DNA from: Nematostella vectensis | Taxonomy: Eukaryota > Cnidaria > Anthozoa > Actiniaria > Edwardsiidae | DNA length: 64,000 nucleotides | Direction: 5' to 3' | Assembly (NCBI RefSeq): GCF_932526225.1 | Contig: NC_064038.1 | Coordinates: 17,409,075-17,473,074 of the forward strand | Shown: positions 48,754 to 58,125 of the stretch, in pieces | How positions within the stretch are numbered: position 1 is the first letter of the stretch | How the letters are laid out: each line of letters opens with the position of its first letter | Program-made: the position numbers and the translations under genes | Notes under the pieces: generated by a model | Databases searched by the model: none | Seen by the model: the letters and a program-made list of their open reading frames with translations, nothing else | Told to the model about the DNA's origin: nothing

Positions 48754-48754
48754 T

Positions 48755-49480
48755 GTTGCGAAATGACCAGTCTTCTGACAGTTATGACACTGGATAGTCT
48801 TGGCGGGGCAGTCTTTTCGGAGGTGATTTGACTATCTTCCACACCAGCGGCAACGCGGAATCTGCTGCTGGTTTTCTGGGGGTTGTGTGTATTTACCAGC
48901 GCCAGGAACTCTCTGTTGGCCATTGCCTTTGTTGCCTGGCCTCTGGGAGCACCCCTTTTCTTTGCAGGATTGTTGCGCTCTTTGTCTGTGTGGTGGATAG
49001 GTTCAGGTTCTGGTTTCCCACTTATCACTTGCTTGTGAGCTCTTGAAATCTCTGCGGCTCGTAAACTCTCTACTGCCCTAGCAAGGTCTGGAACAGGTCT
49101 CTCTCGCAGAAGCCGCTCCCTTTCGCTTTCATCCGAGGTGCCGATAACGATGCGGTCAATGCTTTCTAAGCTCTTGAATGATTTTCTTTGGGTCTTTCTT
49201 GTCCTCGATGGAGAGACCTGGTAAAGAATTCATGATCTTCTTACAGTCCGGCCCCATCACTGTACACAGTCTAGCAGCCACTATGTCTTTCCCTGCGTCT
49301 GTAGGAAATTTTGATCTAAGGACAGTTGCTATGGCGTAATAGTCCCACGAGTTCTCGAAGTCTTTCCAGTTTTCCACTACATCCCCCGCATAGTACACAA
49401 AGGTTGAGGGGCAGGTATCTGATAAGTAGCCATAATCTACACATAAATGCAGTGCACAATGTGTTAAGCTTAACAATAAT
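48755..49480 (-). pseudogene. Gypsy gag relic with two CCHC zinc knuckles
   Basis: 49156-49476 encodes a capsid-like helical stretch with WKDFENSWDYYAIATVLRSK and MGPDCKKIMNSLPGLS. 48669-49028 continues in another frame. Two CCHC knuckles (C-x2-C-x4-H-x4-C) lie at about 48750-48845: CHNCQKTGHFATVC is intact, while the upstream CRWCGR...SNHLRKDC contains a stop. The pieces belong together in gag but are frame-broken. Confidence 0.75.
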
Positions 49481-50636
49481 TGCGGGAAAAGTTGTGATAC
49501 TGCGAAAATGCGCGTTTAAACAAGGGAGCATGGCAGAATGTATTCCTCCTATTTATAGCGCGATTGATATTGTTACGAAAATGTGTCATATGTGTAGACA
49601 TAAAAAATTTATTCCGCTATTCTGGTTAAATATCGCCTGCGATTACCTAGACAGCGGTTATCTTCCCAGGCGGGCTTCCTGTGCCCGAGGGGGTCTTGGT
49701 CTACCCATAAGGGCTCAGGAGGTTTTCGCGCCATCCGAACGAAGTGCGAATGGAGTTCTTTAGTTCTCGTTCCTTCAAATAAGCTTACTCAGCTTTTCCG
49801 CGTTTATTAGCTAGCGAAGAAGGAGATGTGAGTAAATTGAGGCTGGCATCTTTTTAAGCGTACTTTGAATGACAAAGCCCACCGACCAAGTTCGAGAAAC
49901 ATGTTTTTCACTAAACCCAGCCATTTGAATAAGCCGTTGGGAGACGCTGAATCGATGAAAAGGCTAAGGTGGGTGTGCTTTTAAAATGAAAAGCCCGAAT
50001 TTGTTTGGGAATGAAAGCTCGACCTCCTTAGTAAGGTAGCGTCGTAACTTTTCCACAAGCCAGTGTAGTTTGTAGTTTGAAAATTTTGCCCCTTGTTTTC
50101 TTATTCAACAGACATGGTATGGTCACAGAGGTAATTTCGTATGATTTTAAATTTTTAAATAATTGTGACCTTTAACAGTGCAATTTCTGCATCAATTTCT
50201 GTTTTTATTATCGAACGACCGAAGATGTGTACGGAAGTATTTGTTGGAGTTGTTGATGCTACTGTTTAATGATTTAGCTTGGAGTTTTGGCTAGTTCTTT
50301 TAGGCTGTTGGCAAATGTAAAGCCATGATGCCCAGCACACTTACAGATTTCACATTGGGGTGCCTCTATTTTACACTCTTTGCAGATTGAGAGACTGCAT
50401 CATGACACACCACCTGTCAATCTCACACACCAAGAGCCCCCTTCGCGTCAACCTGCATAGAGATCATCTCCAAAACATCATCTGCTTTACAGGTACAGTC
50501 TGTTCCATAAATTCCTCCAGAAATGTAGCTTTGATAATGGATTTTCAATTTTTGCTTAAATGGCCAGTGTTCTATATGTACTCCATAGATTGTGACCACT
50601 GCCTGTTTCCAGCGCAATTTTCCCTTTCGGAGAGGA
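49481..50636. other. Intergenic or 3' flank of the HMG/zinc-finger gene, no gene seen
   Basis: About 1.15 kb with open frames up to 145 codons (+, 49326-49763) and 100 codons (+, 50360-50662), neither showing a domain; the first overlaps Gypsy gag on the other strand. A minus-strand AATAAA (50204-50209) could serve the HMG/zinc-finger gene about 430 nt after its stop. Confidence 0.4.
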
Positions 50637-50927
50637 CTACTGATGGGACTTGCTGTGCCTAATGAGGTTTCTTTTCTCTGCAAAAGTCTTTCCGCAGTCC
50701 CCACACTTCAAGCTTGCCGCATGCTTTTTGTTGATGTGTCTTCTTAACTTGTTTTCATGGTCGAATGTTTCATTACATTCATTGCAAACGCATGGATGAC
50801 ATCCTTTTTCATGATACTTAAGATCTTTGCTTCTGGAAAATTCTGTTTGACAAGAAGCACACTTATTCTTCGTTGCCATGCCTGTGTCAAGATCCTCTCT
50901 TATGCTTTGTGCCTTGTCCTTCCAGTA
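50637..50927 (-). CDS. HMG/zinc-finger gene, coding exon 3
   Basis: 291 nt including the stop, starting YWKDKAQSIREDL after acceptor TTGTTTCAACAG and ending IRHSKSHQ. Carries the end of the HMG box and all three zinc fingers. The open frame extends upstream past the acceptor with unrelated hydrophobic residues, which I treat as intron. Confidence 0.72.
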   Translation of the reverse strand, partial: YWKDKAQSIREDLDTGMATKNKCASCQTEFSRSKDLKYHEKGCHPCVCNECNETFDHENKLRRHINKKHAASLKCGDCGKTFAEKRNLIRHSKSHQ

Positions 50928-51813
50928 CTGTTGAAACAATAAATAACATAAGCTTTTTAATACAACTACCATACAATATGCTAGCTCATGGTCATCATAG
51001 TTAATGGAGGGATGTTGTAGAACAAACTGCAAAGTGAAATTTAAAAATTTGTATGAGCGAACCAAGAGCAAACTCTAGATTTCACTTCACAAATGTTCTA
51101 AACACTACAGACTGTGGGAAACCTATCAAACTTCAAAATGATCTAACAATTTTGTATTATAATATTATGAAGGGTAAAAAATAGTCAGCTGAATACCTGA
51201 ATCCACAAGAAAATGCCCCACATTTTCCCCACCCTCCCCCAAGGTGGGGTGCAATAGAAAACAAAGAAAATAGAAAAGAGTGGATAGTTGAACTTTGATC
51301 TTTCATTCCAAGGACAAACCTTTCTTCTGTCCGCAGGCAATTTTTTCCACATTCTGCCAACGACCGTGGAAATTTTTCCGATTCCTGCCCCATCACTCAG
51401 CTGTTTCTGTACATCTGGCTAAAGACAGCAAAAACAATAACCTCTAAAGTGACTTAAAAAAGAATTCCAAAGATTCGCAGTAGGTTGTTGGATAGTTTAC
51501 ATTTTCTGTCAACCAGACTCCGAGAGAAATCGTGTTGGAAATATGGTTAAATAATGTACAGTCAGTAAATTTACGAGAAAGCCGAAGAGATAGAGCAAAT
51601 GAGGGAGAGTATAGAAATTGTATACCTTTTTTTTAAAAATAGACTTGCGACATGGCCGAAATTTTGAGACTCCCACCACTGTGAGAGAGTTTACTGGTAT
51701 GGACTTTCTAAATTGCAGATATTTTATTTCACGGATTGCTATTAGAACTATTAACTTACCGCAACTGACTGGTAAAATGCGTTCCAGCCGGTTGGTTTCC
51801 GAATCGAATGCAT
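50637..51813 (-). CDS. HMG-box and C2H2 zinc-finger protein, three exons
   Basis: Assembled on the minus strand from exons 51813-51760, 51418-51320 and 50927-50637 (444 nt with stop, 147 residues). Splice sites are GCG|gtaagt, ttag|CCA, AAG|gtttgt and tttcaacag|TAC, all phase 0. Residues 1-65 form an HMG box: RKPTGWNAFYQSV is helix 1, GKISTVVGRMWKKLP is helix 2, and YWKDKAQSIREDL starts helix 3. Three C2H2-type fingers follow, at about residues 72-93, 97-118 and 122-142 (CASC...H-x4-H, CNEC...H-x4-H, CGDC...H-x3-H). Both domain types bind DNA, so a nuclear DNA-binding role is likely. I know no named family with this short pairing. No frame break is seen, so it is probably a live gene. Confidence 0.7.
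51320..51418 (-). CDS. HMG/zinc-finger gene, coding exon 2
   Basis: 99 nt, phase 0 on both sides, starting PDVQKQLSDG and ending KKLPADRRK, the middle of the HMG box. Too short to stand out by itself; it is supported by the domain match and by splice sites on both sides. Confidence 0.65.
51760..51813 (-). CDS. HMG/zinc-finger gene, coding exon 1
   Basis: 54 nt encoding MHSIRKPTGWNAFYQSVA, the first helix of the HMG box, ending at the strong donor gtaagt. The frame is open upstream to 51984, so a longer N-terminus is possible. I chose the ATG closest to the domain, since HMG-box proteins of this size often begin just before helix 1. Confidence 0.6.
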
Positions 51814-51993
51814 TGTAGGGGGAGGATCGCGTTGTTGTTGTTCGCACGTGGATGCTTCTTGTTCCGCCTTATTGTAAACACAAAACTCACGTGCGGGGCT
51901 CTTGTACCACAGGGAACCCAAAGGCACTCGCGCGTGATGTCTCGGAGCGTTTTCCGATCGCCGGAGATACAAGTATGACATCATAAATGGGCT

Positions 51994-52073
51994 AAAATGA
52001 CAACGACTGTTTTAAATGGCAACGACCGTTCTTAAAATGACAACGACCATTCCAAATGGCAACGATGGTTTAC
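51994..52073. repeat. 20-bp x 4 imperfect repeat upstream of the HMG/zinc-finger gene
   Basis: Four consecutive 20-bp units of the form AAATGACAACGAC(T/C)GTT or AAATGGCAACGAC(C/G)GTT. The tract is 180-260 bp upstream of the chosen start codon of the minus-strand gene. AACGAC/GTCGTT-like cores resemble Myb-type sites, but a regulatory role is only a suggestion. Confidence 0.7.
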
Positions 52074-53440
52074 GAAAGGGAAAATTGCGTTTCCAGCTTC
52101 ACAAATCATCTTTTCCAATGCTCATAATAATTTCCTTGCTGACATTTGTAAACAATTTCTATTTTCTTTTATTCTTGTTAAATAGTGGTTGAACTGTTAG
52201 CTCTGGTACAGGATGAAAGGTTGAAAATGTTATGTGAAAAATAGAAAGCATCACTATTCCAATTATCCTGCGCTTTCATAAATTGAGAATAATGCAATTT
52301 AATTGCAATTTATTGTTTATGGTAAAACACTGTGATATAATAGTAATAATTATAATGATAATAATAATAATAATAATTCACACAACTTCTGTGAGAAAAT
52401 GTTTCTCAATAACATAAAATATCATAGAAAAATGTCCTTTCTCTTGGTTGGTCTTACATGATCAAGTCTATTTAAATCAGCTGGTACTGTATGCAACTGA
52501 AGTATAGAGTTGACGTCTTCTTCTCCGGAGCTCCAGGATTGTTTCTTGTTTGCTTAGATCTGTAAAGGTTGACTATTGTAAACGCTTTTTTTTCTGAGTG
52601 GGAAAGAAATGAACAAAAGTCAAGTGGAGCCTAAGCAAGTTGCTGTACCTGTTGTGTGGTTGACATACAGTTTTTATGTAAAAAAATGAATATAAGCAGT
52701 TTTGATATGTCCTAGTTTAGATAAGTCCTGGCACTTTTGTGGGAAGGAACTGAGTGTAATTTAGTGAACTCTCTGTGACCTTACAGTACACAGGCCTTTT
52801 TCTTACATGGAGTATCATGCTTACCATCCTGTCATCTCAATGCCAAATGTGTCATGGACGACACCTTGGATTTTGTGATACCACCCTTCAGATCCATGTT
52901 ATTTGTCACATGGAAAGGCCGGTTTCGCGATTTTATTACTGCATATTTTGCCATTGTGTGTAGGTTACATGATTTTCACTTGAAATGTTTCTCTTCTAAT
53001 TACGTTTACACTTTCATCTTTGCTGTTTTTCTTTATAAGTTTTAAAAATAGATATCTATAAAAAAGAAATGTCATCCTTTTTTTCTGTATTTCAACATTC
53101 TTCCTTGTTTTTGAAAAAAAAAAAAACACACACGCACGCACACACAGTTTTTTTTACATTAAGAAGTTTATTGTCCAGAGCTCATAACAAGGATAGTACA
53201 CTGACACATTACTTTAGTAATTTAGTTTTACTATGACAGGATTTTTTTATAATAATATAAAAGAATTATCTTGCTCTTATCATGATTATTTATTATCATT
53301 TTTAAAACTCTAATGTTTATTATTATATTTATTATTATAAACTGCATTCTATGATAAATATTCGAAATGCAATTATGCTGGCTCCAGCTTTGAGCAGTGC
53401 CTAATCCCCCGTCGCCTTTTCTCTCGGGTGTTCTGAAGGC
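52074..53440. other. Intergenic DNA with simple repeats, no gene seen
   Basis: About 1.35 kb, AT-rich. It holds an (AAT/ATA)n tract at about 52341-52378, a 14-A run plus (CA)n tract at about 53113-53147, and AT-rich ATTATT stretches at 53250-53340. Open frames of 62-63 codons near 52775-53045 have no recognisable content. Confidence 0.5.
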
Positions 53441-53827
53441 TCTGAGCCGGAACCTCGGGCTCACTTTTCGCTGGGTGTTGTGACACTCTGATCCTCTATT
53501 CTTTTTTGTCTTCCCCACATTGTCTTTCCCGTCTCTGATTGGGGTTGGTGGTATACTGTAAAAATAAATAAATAACGCAAGCATAACAATAAACTGTAAC
53601 TACTGTAGATGATGTATTGTTGATATTACGATGTTATTAGTTTTTGTTTGTTCTATCAGTAGAATACCACAAGTATTAAGTAAGGTGCTATTGGAGAGAA
53701 TCTAGCCTGAGCCTGATCTTCTGGCTCACTTTTCGCTGGGTGTTGTGACACTCTCATCCTCTATTCTTTTTCGTCTTATCCAGATTTTCTCCACGTCCCT
53801 GATTGGGGCTGGTAATATACTGTAAAA
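53441..53827 (-). repeat. Direct duplication of about 121 bp (two diverged copies)
   Basis: 53441-53562 and 53706-53827 share the order GAGCC, GGCTCACTTTTCGCTGGGTG, TTGTGACACTCT(G/C)ATCC, TCTATTCTTTTT, TGATTGGGG(T/C)TGG and TATACTGTAAAA, offset 265 bp. Read on the minus strand, each copy begins just after an acceptor-like T-rich tract ending ACAG, so these could be duplicated exons. They differ by an indel that breaks any shared frame. Confidence 0.7.
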
Positions 53828-54140
53828 TATTGATTTATGCTTTTCTCTCTCGCAATTAAAAGGTAAAATGCTGCTTTTCCTGAAGCTAGTTTACTGGGCC
53901 CAACCCCGATCAATGTAGACCACACCATTGTATGGACTTAATTGGCCACGCTCAAAGCCGTATTTAATATAATTATTTTTTCACTTTATATTTACAATAT
54001 TTTTCAATTATCTTAGCCCAGTAAAGGTGAGGGCAACAAAACGCCAAAAGCATCACAAACATGATGCTAGCCCCACCCAAAGGAAAAACAGCACATACTT
54101 AGAAAAAACAACCTTATTTATAACTATAATCCAACTGTTA
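53828..54140. other. Non-coding spacer before the YR element
   Basis: About 310 bp without open frames or repeats that I can support. Confidence 0.5.
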
Positions 54141-54151
54141 TTGACAAATCA

Positions 54152-54372
54152 TTGGCTCTGAAATAGAGAACCCCGCTGCCCTTGCTAGACAAGGCCCCAC
54201 TTCAGAGCCAAGAATGAATGGCAACTGCCCTTGCAAGTTGCGTAAAAGGTATGCAGCATTAAACCTGCCGCCTTTGCTAGCAAGATACCAAGTTGAAAAT
54301 GTTAATGTACTCTTGACCCTGAAATGTTATCTCCGCTGCCCTTGCGAGACAAAGAATCAGTTCAGGGCCAAG
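54152..54372. other. Two tandem hairpin units at the 3' end of the YR element
   Basis: Unit 1: TTGGCTCTGAA (54152-54162) pairs with TTCAGAGCCAA (54201-54211). Unit 2: CTTGACCCTGAA (54312-54323) pairs with TTCAGGGCCAAG (54361-54372) with one mismatch. Both span about 60 nt, share CCGCTGCCCTTGC-(T/G)AGACAA inside, and are followed by CTGCAAGTTGC or CTTGCAAGTTGC. Between the units, stem bases change on both sides (CTCT/AGAG to CCCT/AGGG), keeping the pairing. Confidence 0.75.
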
Positions 54373-54429
54373 AGTGAAGGACAACACCCCCTGCAAGTTG
54401 CCTTCTTGTTCTAAACAGTTGAGGACATT

Positions 54430-54820
54430 GATTGGATGCGAATATATTTAAGAAATGCATTTGATTTCCAGCGGCCTAAGGCCCTAATCTGCGCATCGGA
54501 CATGCCAGCATCTGCAGCATTAGAAGCAGCCCTATTCTGAAACTATGGCCCTTGTATCTGGAGGGGTCCAACCCACATGATTTAATGGCAACTGAAAGCC
54601 TGTCCGTAAATTCTGATCTAGGTACAGGAGAAGCATCCTCAGAAATAAAAGTAGGTCCTGGCCCACTACCCCGGAGAGATAAATACTTCATAATATGTTG
54701 TACCGGACAAACATCATTCCTTCGCGAGACTTCGATTGAAAATGGGTGCTGATTGTAACTATGCTTAAAATTACCAAAGGTAAGCTTAAGAGCTACAATT
54801 TCCTTTTGTTCATTGACCAT
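54430..54820 (-). pseudogene. Tyrosine recombinase relic (C-terminal catalytic part)
   Basis: The frame contains a phage-integrase-like C-terminal half, with YKGHSFRIG as the H-x-x-R box. After a 1-nt frame change, sequence at about 54430-54540 continues with DAGMSDAQIRALGRW and a Tyr in the expected place (FLKYIR). The N-terminal part with the first catalytic Arg is missing or unrecognised. Recombinases of this kind cut and rejoin circular cDNA during integration. Confidence 0.75.
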
Positions 54821-54859
54821 TTTGGTATTTGATGGATAGCAAGAAGAGGATTACCTTTG

Positions 54860-55501
54860 TTACCCGAGGAGGTGGTTATCTCCCCAACTCGTAAGAAGGC
54901 ATGAAAAGCTAAACCCAATGTAATGCAAAGGCGAATTGATGCCTATTGTCAAATCGATAAGTCTCCTAAGAAATGCACGGCCTGGGACCATCACTGAACA
55001 TGCAAAGTTCAGTAGGCCATTCAAAGACTGTAGTTCCCTCAATATGACTTTCCTCCTAGTCAGAAATTTAGAGATGGTATCTAAACACTTCTGAATCTTG
55101 TCTACAGGCAGCCGTGCTGCAAACAGTATAGTATCTAGTTCAATTCCAGCAAAGGATAATGTAGTGGAAGGCCCAAGTGTCTTTTCAGGGGCTATTGGGA
55201 CCCCCAAATAATTACAAACATCCAAAATTAAATTCAAATACATGACATCCAAGTGTTGACTTGGGGAAATGAAAAGAAAATCATCTAGTCGGTGGACTAC
55301 CTGTGGTATTTGCAATTTCTCCAAAGCTATCCACTCCAAGGCAGTGCTGAATATCTCAAATGTTTTGCAAGAGCTAGAACAGCCCATGGGCATGCAACGA
55401 TCATGATAGTAAAACCCTTTCCATTGCATACCAAGTAAATTATAATCCTGAGGTCGGATAGGAATAATTCTAAAGGCATTTTTGATGTCGGTTTTAGTCA
55501 A
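54860..55501 (-). pseudogene. Reverse transcriptase relic of the YR element
   Basis: A 213-codon frame with RT motifs in order: TDIKNAFRIIPI (first catalytic Asp), MPMGCSSSCKTFE (motif B), HRLDDFLFI (catalytic box with LDD in place of YMDD) and LSFAGIELDT. Just upstream, fragments such as LGLVPKKLPG (about 55570-55590) show that the N-terminal RT part has an internal deletion and stops. RNase H does not follow. Confidence 0.82.
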
Positions 55502-55585
55502 GAAACACCCCCGTCCTGCAGCCTTAATCTTGGAAATGATTAAATGCCATCATTCAGTCCCCAGGCAACTTCTTGGGTACCAAAC

Positions 55586-57015
55586 CTAGGGGCTAAACCC
55601 TGAAAGGGGTGAGGGTGGAGTGACGAAAGGTCCGGCTAAACGCCCAGCTTGCAATTCTTTTACAAGTTTTTGATCTACGGCCTCAGGATTGTCCTTGGTG
55701 GACAACAAGTTACCAGAAACTGCCGACTCACGACTGCCCTCGTAGTGCAAAGCAAAACCAAAATGAAAACCGTTGAAAAGAATAGAAACCTTAACAGCAT
55801 CATAACCTACCAATAACGAGGCCAACCTATCAGCACTGACAGGAGTGGGTAGCCCAAGACCTTGGTTGTTGTGGTTTAGCCTGGGGCCTTGCAGCCGGGG
55901 ACGGATTGGAGGTTCTCTTAGGGGCACGAAAAGTACTGGCCCCTCGCCATCACACTTATGGCACTTGTGTTTGTAACCACAGTCACTTGAACATGGGTTA
56001 CCCCTACTAAATCGATAGCAATATCCCTTGACAAGACTGTTCCCCCTCAAATTCCGGCTCTCCTCCTGCTGCGGTTTAGCTGAAGAAGGTAGGACAGGTC
56101 ACTGTGACCGGAGCCAGAGCTCCCAGTGCGTGTTTTGCCAGGGGTGAGCACTTGGCTGACGCTGGCGCAAAAACCTAAATTTCTCATCGTAATACCTCCA
56201 ATCATGTCCCCGGCTGGCAAGGTCCTGAATGGGTCTCACCCACACCCACAAAAATATGGAAATATGATAACCAATTCTCTATGCTTAAATATTTTTTGGT
56301 TTTACTGACTGGCTCAACGTTTAACGCTGGCATGGACCCATTTTGGGAGGCTGAGAGAGTAAGCTGGTATTTCCCTTCTAGGATGGGATTGGCCAGCAGC
56401 AGCCCAAACTCGACAAATTCATTTTGCCAAATTTTGGCTTTCAACTTATCGGATACCCTGCCATCTACCGGCAAACTGGGAGAGGAGAAGAGGTTACCTG
56501 GCATGGCAGCAGGACCTGTACCTTGCATCGCAGGTTGGCCGGTGTGAGCTGCTCGTGCTGCGGCAATAGCCTCCTCCACACTCACTTCACTTGGACGACT
56601 GTTATGAGCTACCTGGTGTTGAGCTGATGTTGATGGACAGGGTAGAAGCTGCTTGGACAACTCTGCAGTTACCCGCTGCACCACCTCTTGAATCACACTC
56701 TCAGGGATCTGAACCTGGGATTGAGGGGTCTGGTGTATCTCGTCTTGAGCATTCGACGAGTCCTTCTCCTGAGGGGTGTTGTTTGACTGGATGTCTGGTA
56801 CATCGGAGTCGTTGGTCTGGGTTATTCTGGTCCTGGCCCGTTTCCGCCCCCCGAACTGGGGTGTTCTGTCCTCCCGAGGGGTGATGTCCGTCTCCCTGAC
56901 TGGAGCATCTGCTGCAGCGTTTCGGTTAGTTCTACCACGTTTGGGTCCCCCAACCTGTCTGGCTGCTAAACGCCTGGAACGCTTAGGGCTGCAGAACTCA
57001 TTGCAATAAGTCCAA
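55586..57015 (-). pseudogene. Gag-like relic of the YR element with a Cys/His cluster
   Basis: 56202-57015 encodes a basic Pro/Gln-rich leader (KRSRRLAARQ, GGRKRARTR), a helix (SVIQEVVQRVTAELSKQLL) and a conserved-looking core (KLKAKIWQNEFVEFGLLL, IENWLSYFHIFVGV). After a frame change at about 56200 comes RYDEKFRFLRQ. 55586-56050 then has a cluster of five Cys and two His (YCYRFSRGNPCSSDCGYKH, CHKCDGEG), like the zinc-binding motif of DIRS-type gag proteins. Broken by at least one frameshift and a stop. Confidence 0.65.
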
Positions 57016-57515
57016 ATAAAAAGAAAGAAAATTCAATTAATGTGGAGTGAAAAACAAATAATAATGAAACAACTCAAAGGAAAATTGTTACTCAATTCCA
57101 CAAAGCATATTTTACCAGTCCTGGACCAACAACCGTAACAGAAAATTTGGCAAAGAGAAAGTCTGTCAGACGCAAGGTCGACGCATTGACTCCCCTAAAT
57201 TGCCACATAAGAAATGTGTTGCACGGGGACGAATCCGTATAAACAAGGTGGATAAAACACCAAAAAACGGAAGGTGAGTCTATATCAAACAAAGAAACAC
57301 CTCCTCAAAAACCAGCGGGCTAGCCCCCGCGAAATGGCCCGCGAAACGGCCCGCCGGATCATCCCGTGAACAAAAATGAAGCAAAACAAACGCTCCATGC
57401 ACACAACGGTTAATAAAGGTTTGGTGACTGCCTATCGGCAATTAACCGAAAACTTGTCCAGGACTAGTAAAATATTACTTTGAGTATACGCTAAAGCGGT
57501 ACCGGAAATATAAGC
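57016..57515. other. Spacer between SGNH relic and gag-like region
   Basis: About 500 bp. The minus frame 57092-57292 (66 codons) has no recognised domain. A CG-rich patch with repeated GGCCCGC at 57325-57360 is notable in otherwise AT-rich DNA. Confidence 0.4.
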
Positions 57516-58125
57516 TTAAAGAAAAGACAAAGCTTTCAAAATGGCGCCTCTGTAACTGCGGTAAAGCAAATACTGCCCGGCGTGATTTACATGCACGCCA
57601 TCAGCCGCGTAAAAATCCTTCGAAGGATGTGAAAATGGGCGATGAAACCAGCAAAAAAAACATTAGGAAATAATCCCAGTACCACAGCGACATAATGGTT
57701 TAGAATTTGAGCGCGCTGAAAGAAAATACCATGGTCGCGGTGTGACAGGCCACGCGGAATGACATGACACACACAAACGACACGCACTTCATATTCATCC
57801 AAAAGTACCCCCACGAGCTCTTCTATAGCTGAGCCCACCCCTCGGGACTTAAAAAAGTAAGGTCATTGGTTCCGATTTCCAATATGACCACATCAGGACT
57901 GAAACTCCTGACTACATGCAGATCGTAGCTGCGAAGTTTGCTCACGGTCCGCCCGCCAACGCCGTGCAAGCAAACCGTCGCGGGTCCACGTAGTTTAAAA
58001 TCCTTGCTTACCCGATGACCAAAACGCAAAGAAATATCACTTTTTAAACGCCGAACGAAGGAATGACCTAAAATAAGGACCTTAGGGGCACTACCTGCCA
58101 TGACTAAACAATACTCAGCCGCCAC
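57516..58125 (-). pseudogene. SGNH/GDSL-type hydrolase relic, two frameshifts
   Basis: Minus-strand reading shows the four SGNH blocks in order: the Ser block VLILGHSFVRRL, the Gly block GVGGRT, the Asn block VVILEIGTNDL, and the Asp-His block DGVHVNHAGQY (57585-57602 for its core). The chain changes frame after SPEG (about 57838) and again before the Asp-His block, so no single frame covers it. SGNH hydrolases are esterases or acetylhydrolases. Related domains occur as extra ORFs in Ngaro-type YR elements and in CR1-type non-LTR elements. Its place directly upstream of a YR relic on the same strand suggests it belonged to that element. Confidence 0.72.

Larger units (their letters stand above)
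46405..49480 (-). mobile_element. Gypsy (Metaviridae-type) LTR retrotransposon, internally deleted relic
   Basis: On the minus strand, from high to low coordinates, the order is gag, zinc knuckles, protease, reverse transcriptase, integrase, the standard Gypsy order. Similar elements in animal genomes are often labelled K02A2.6-like. Reading frame changes many times. RNase H and the integrase zinc-binding domain are missing or reduced to fragments, and no 5' LTR was found beyond 49480. The element cannot move by itself. Sub-parts are listed separately. Confidence 0.85.
54140..57020 (-). mobile_element. DIRS/Ngaro-type tyrosine-recombinase retrotransposon relic
   Basis: On the minus strand a gag-like region (57015-55586), a reverse transcriptase (55501-54860) and a tyrosine recombinase (54820-54430) follow in the order expected of YR retrotransposons, which integrate with a recombinase instead of a DDE integrase. 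There is no RNase H or methyltransferase segment between RT and recombinase, stops and frameshifts separate all parts, and split terminal repeats were not found. DIRS versus Ngaro cannot be settled from what remains. Confidence 0.8.

Noticed and set aside
49326-49763. 145-codon + strand ORF
   Set aside because: Its first half is antisense to Gypsy gag and the rest has no recognisable content.
54214-54414. 66-codon + strand ORF between the hairpins
   Set aside because: It overlaps the duplicated hairpin units of the YR element on the opposite strand and has no family features.
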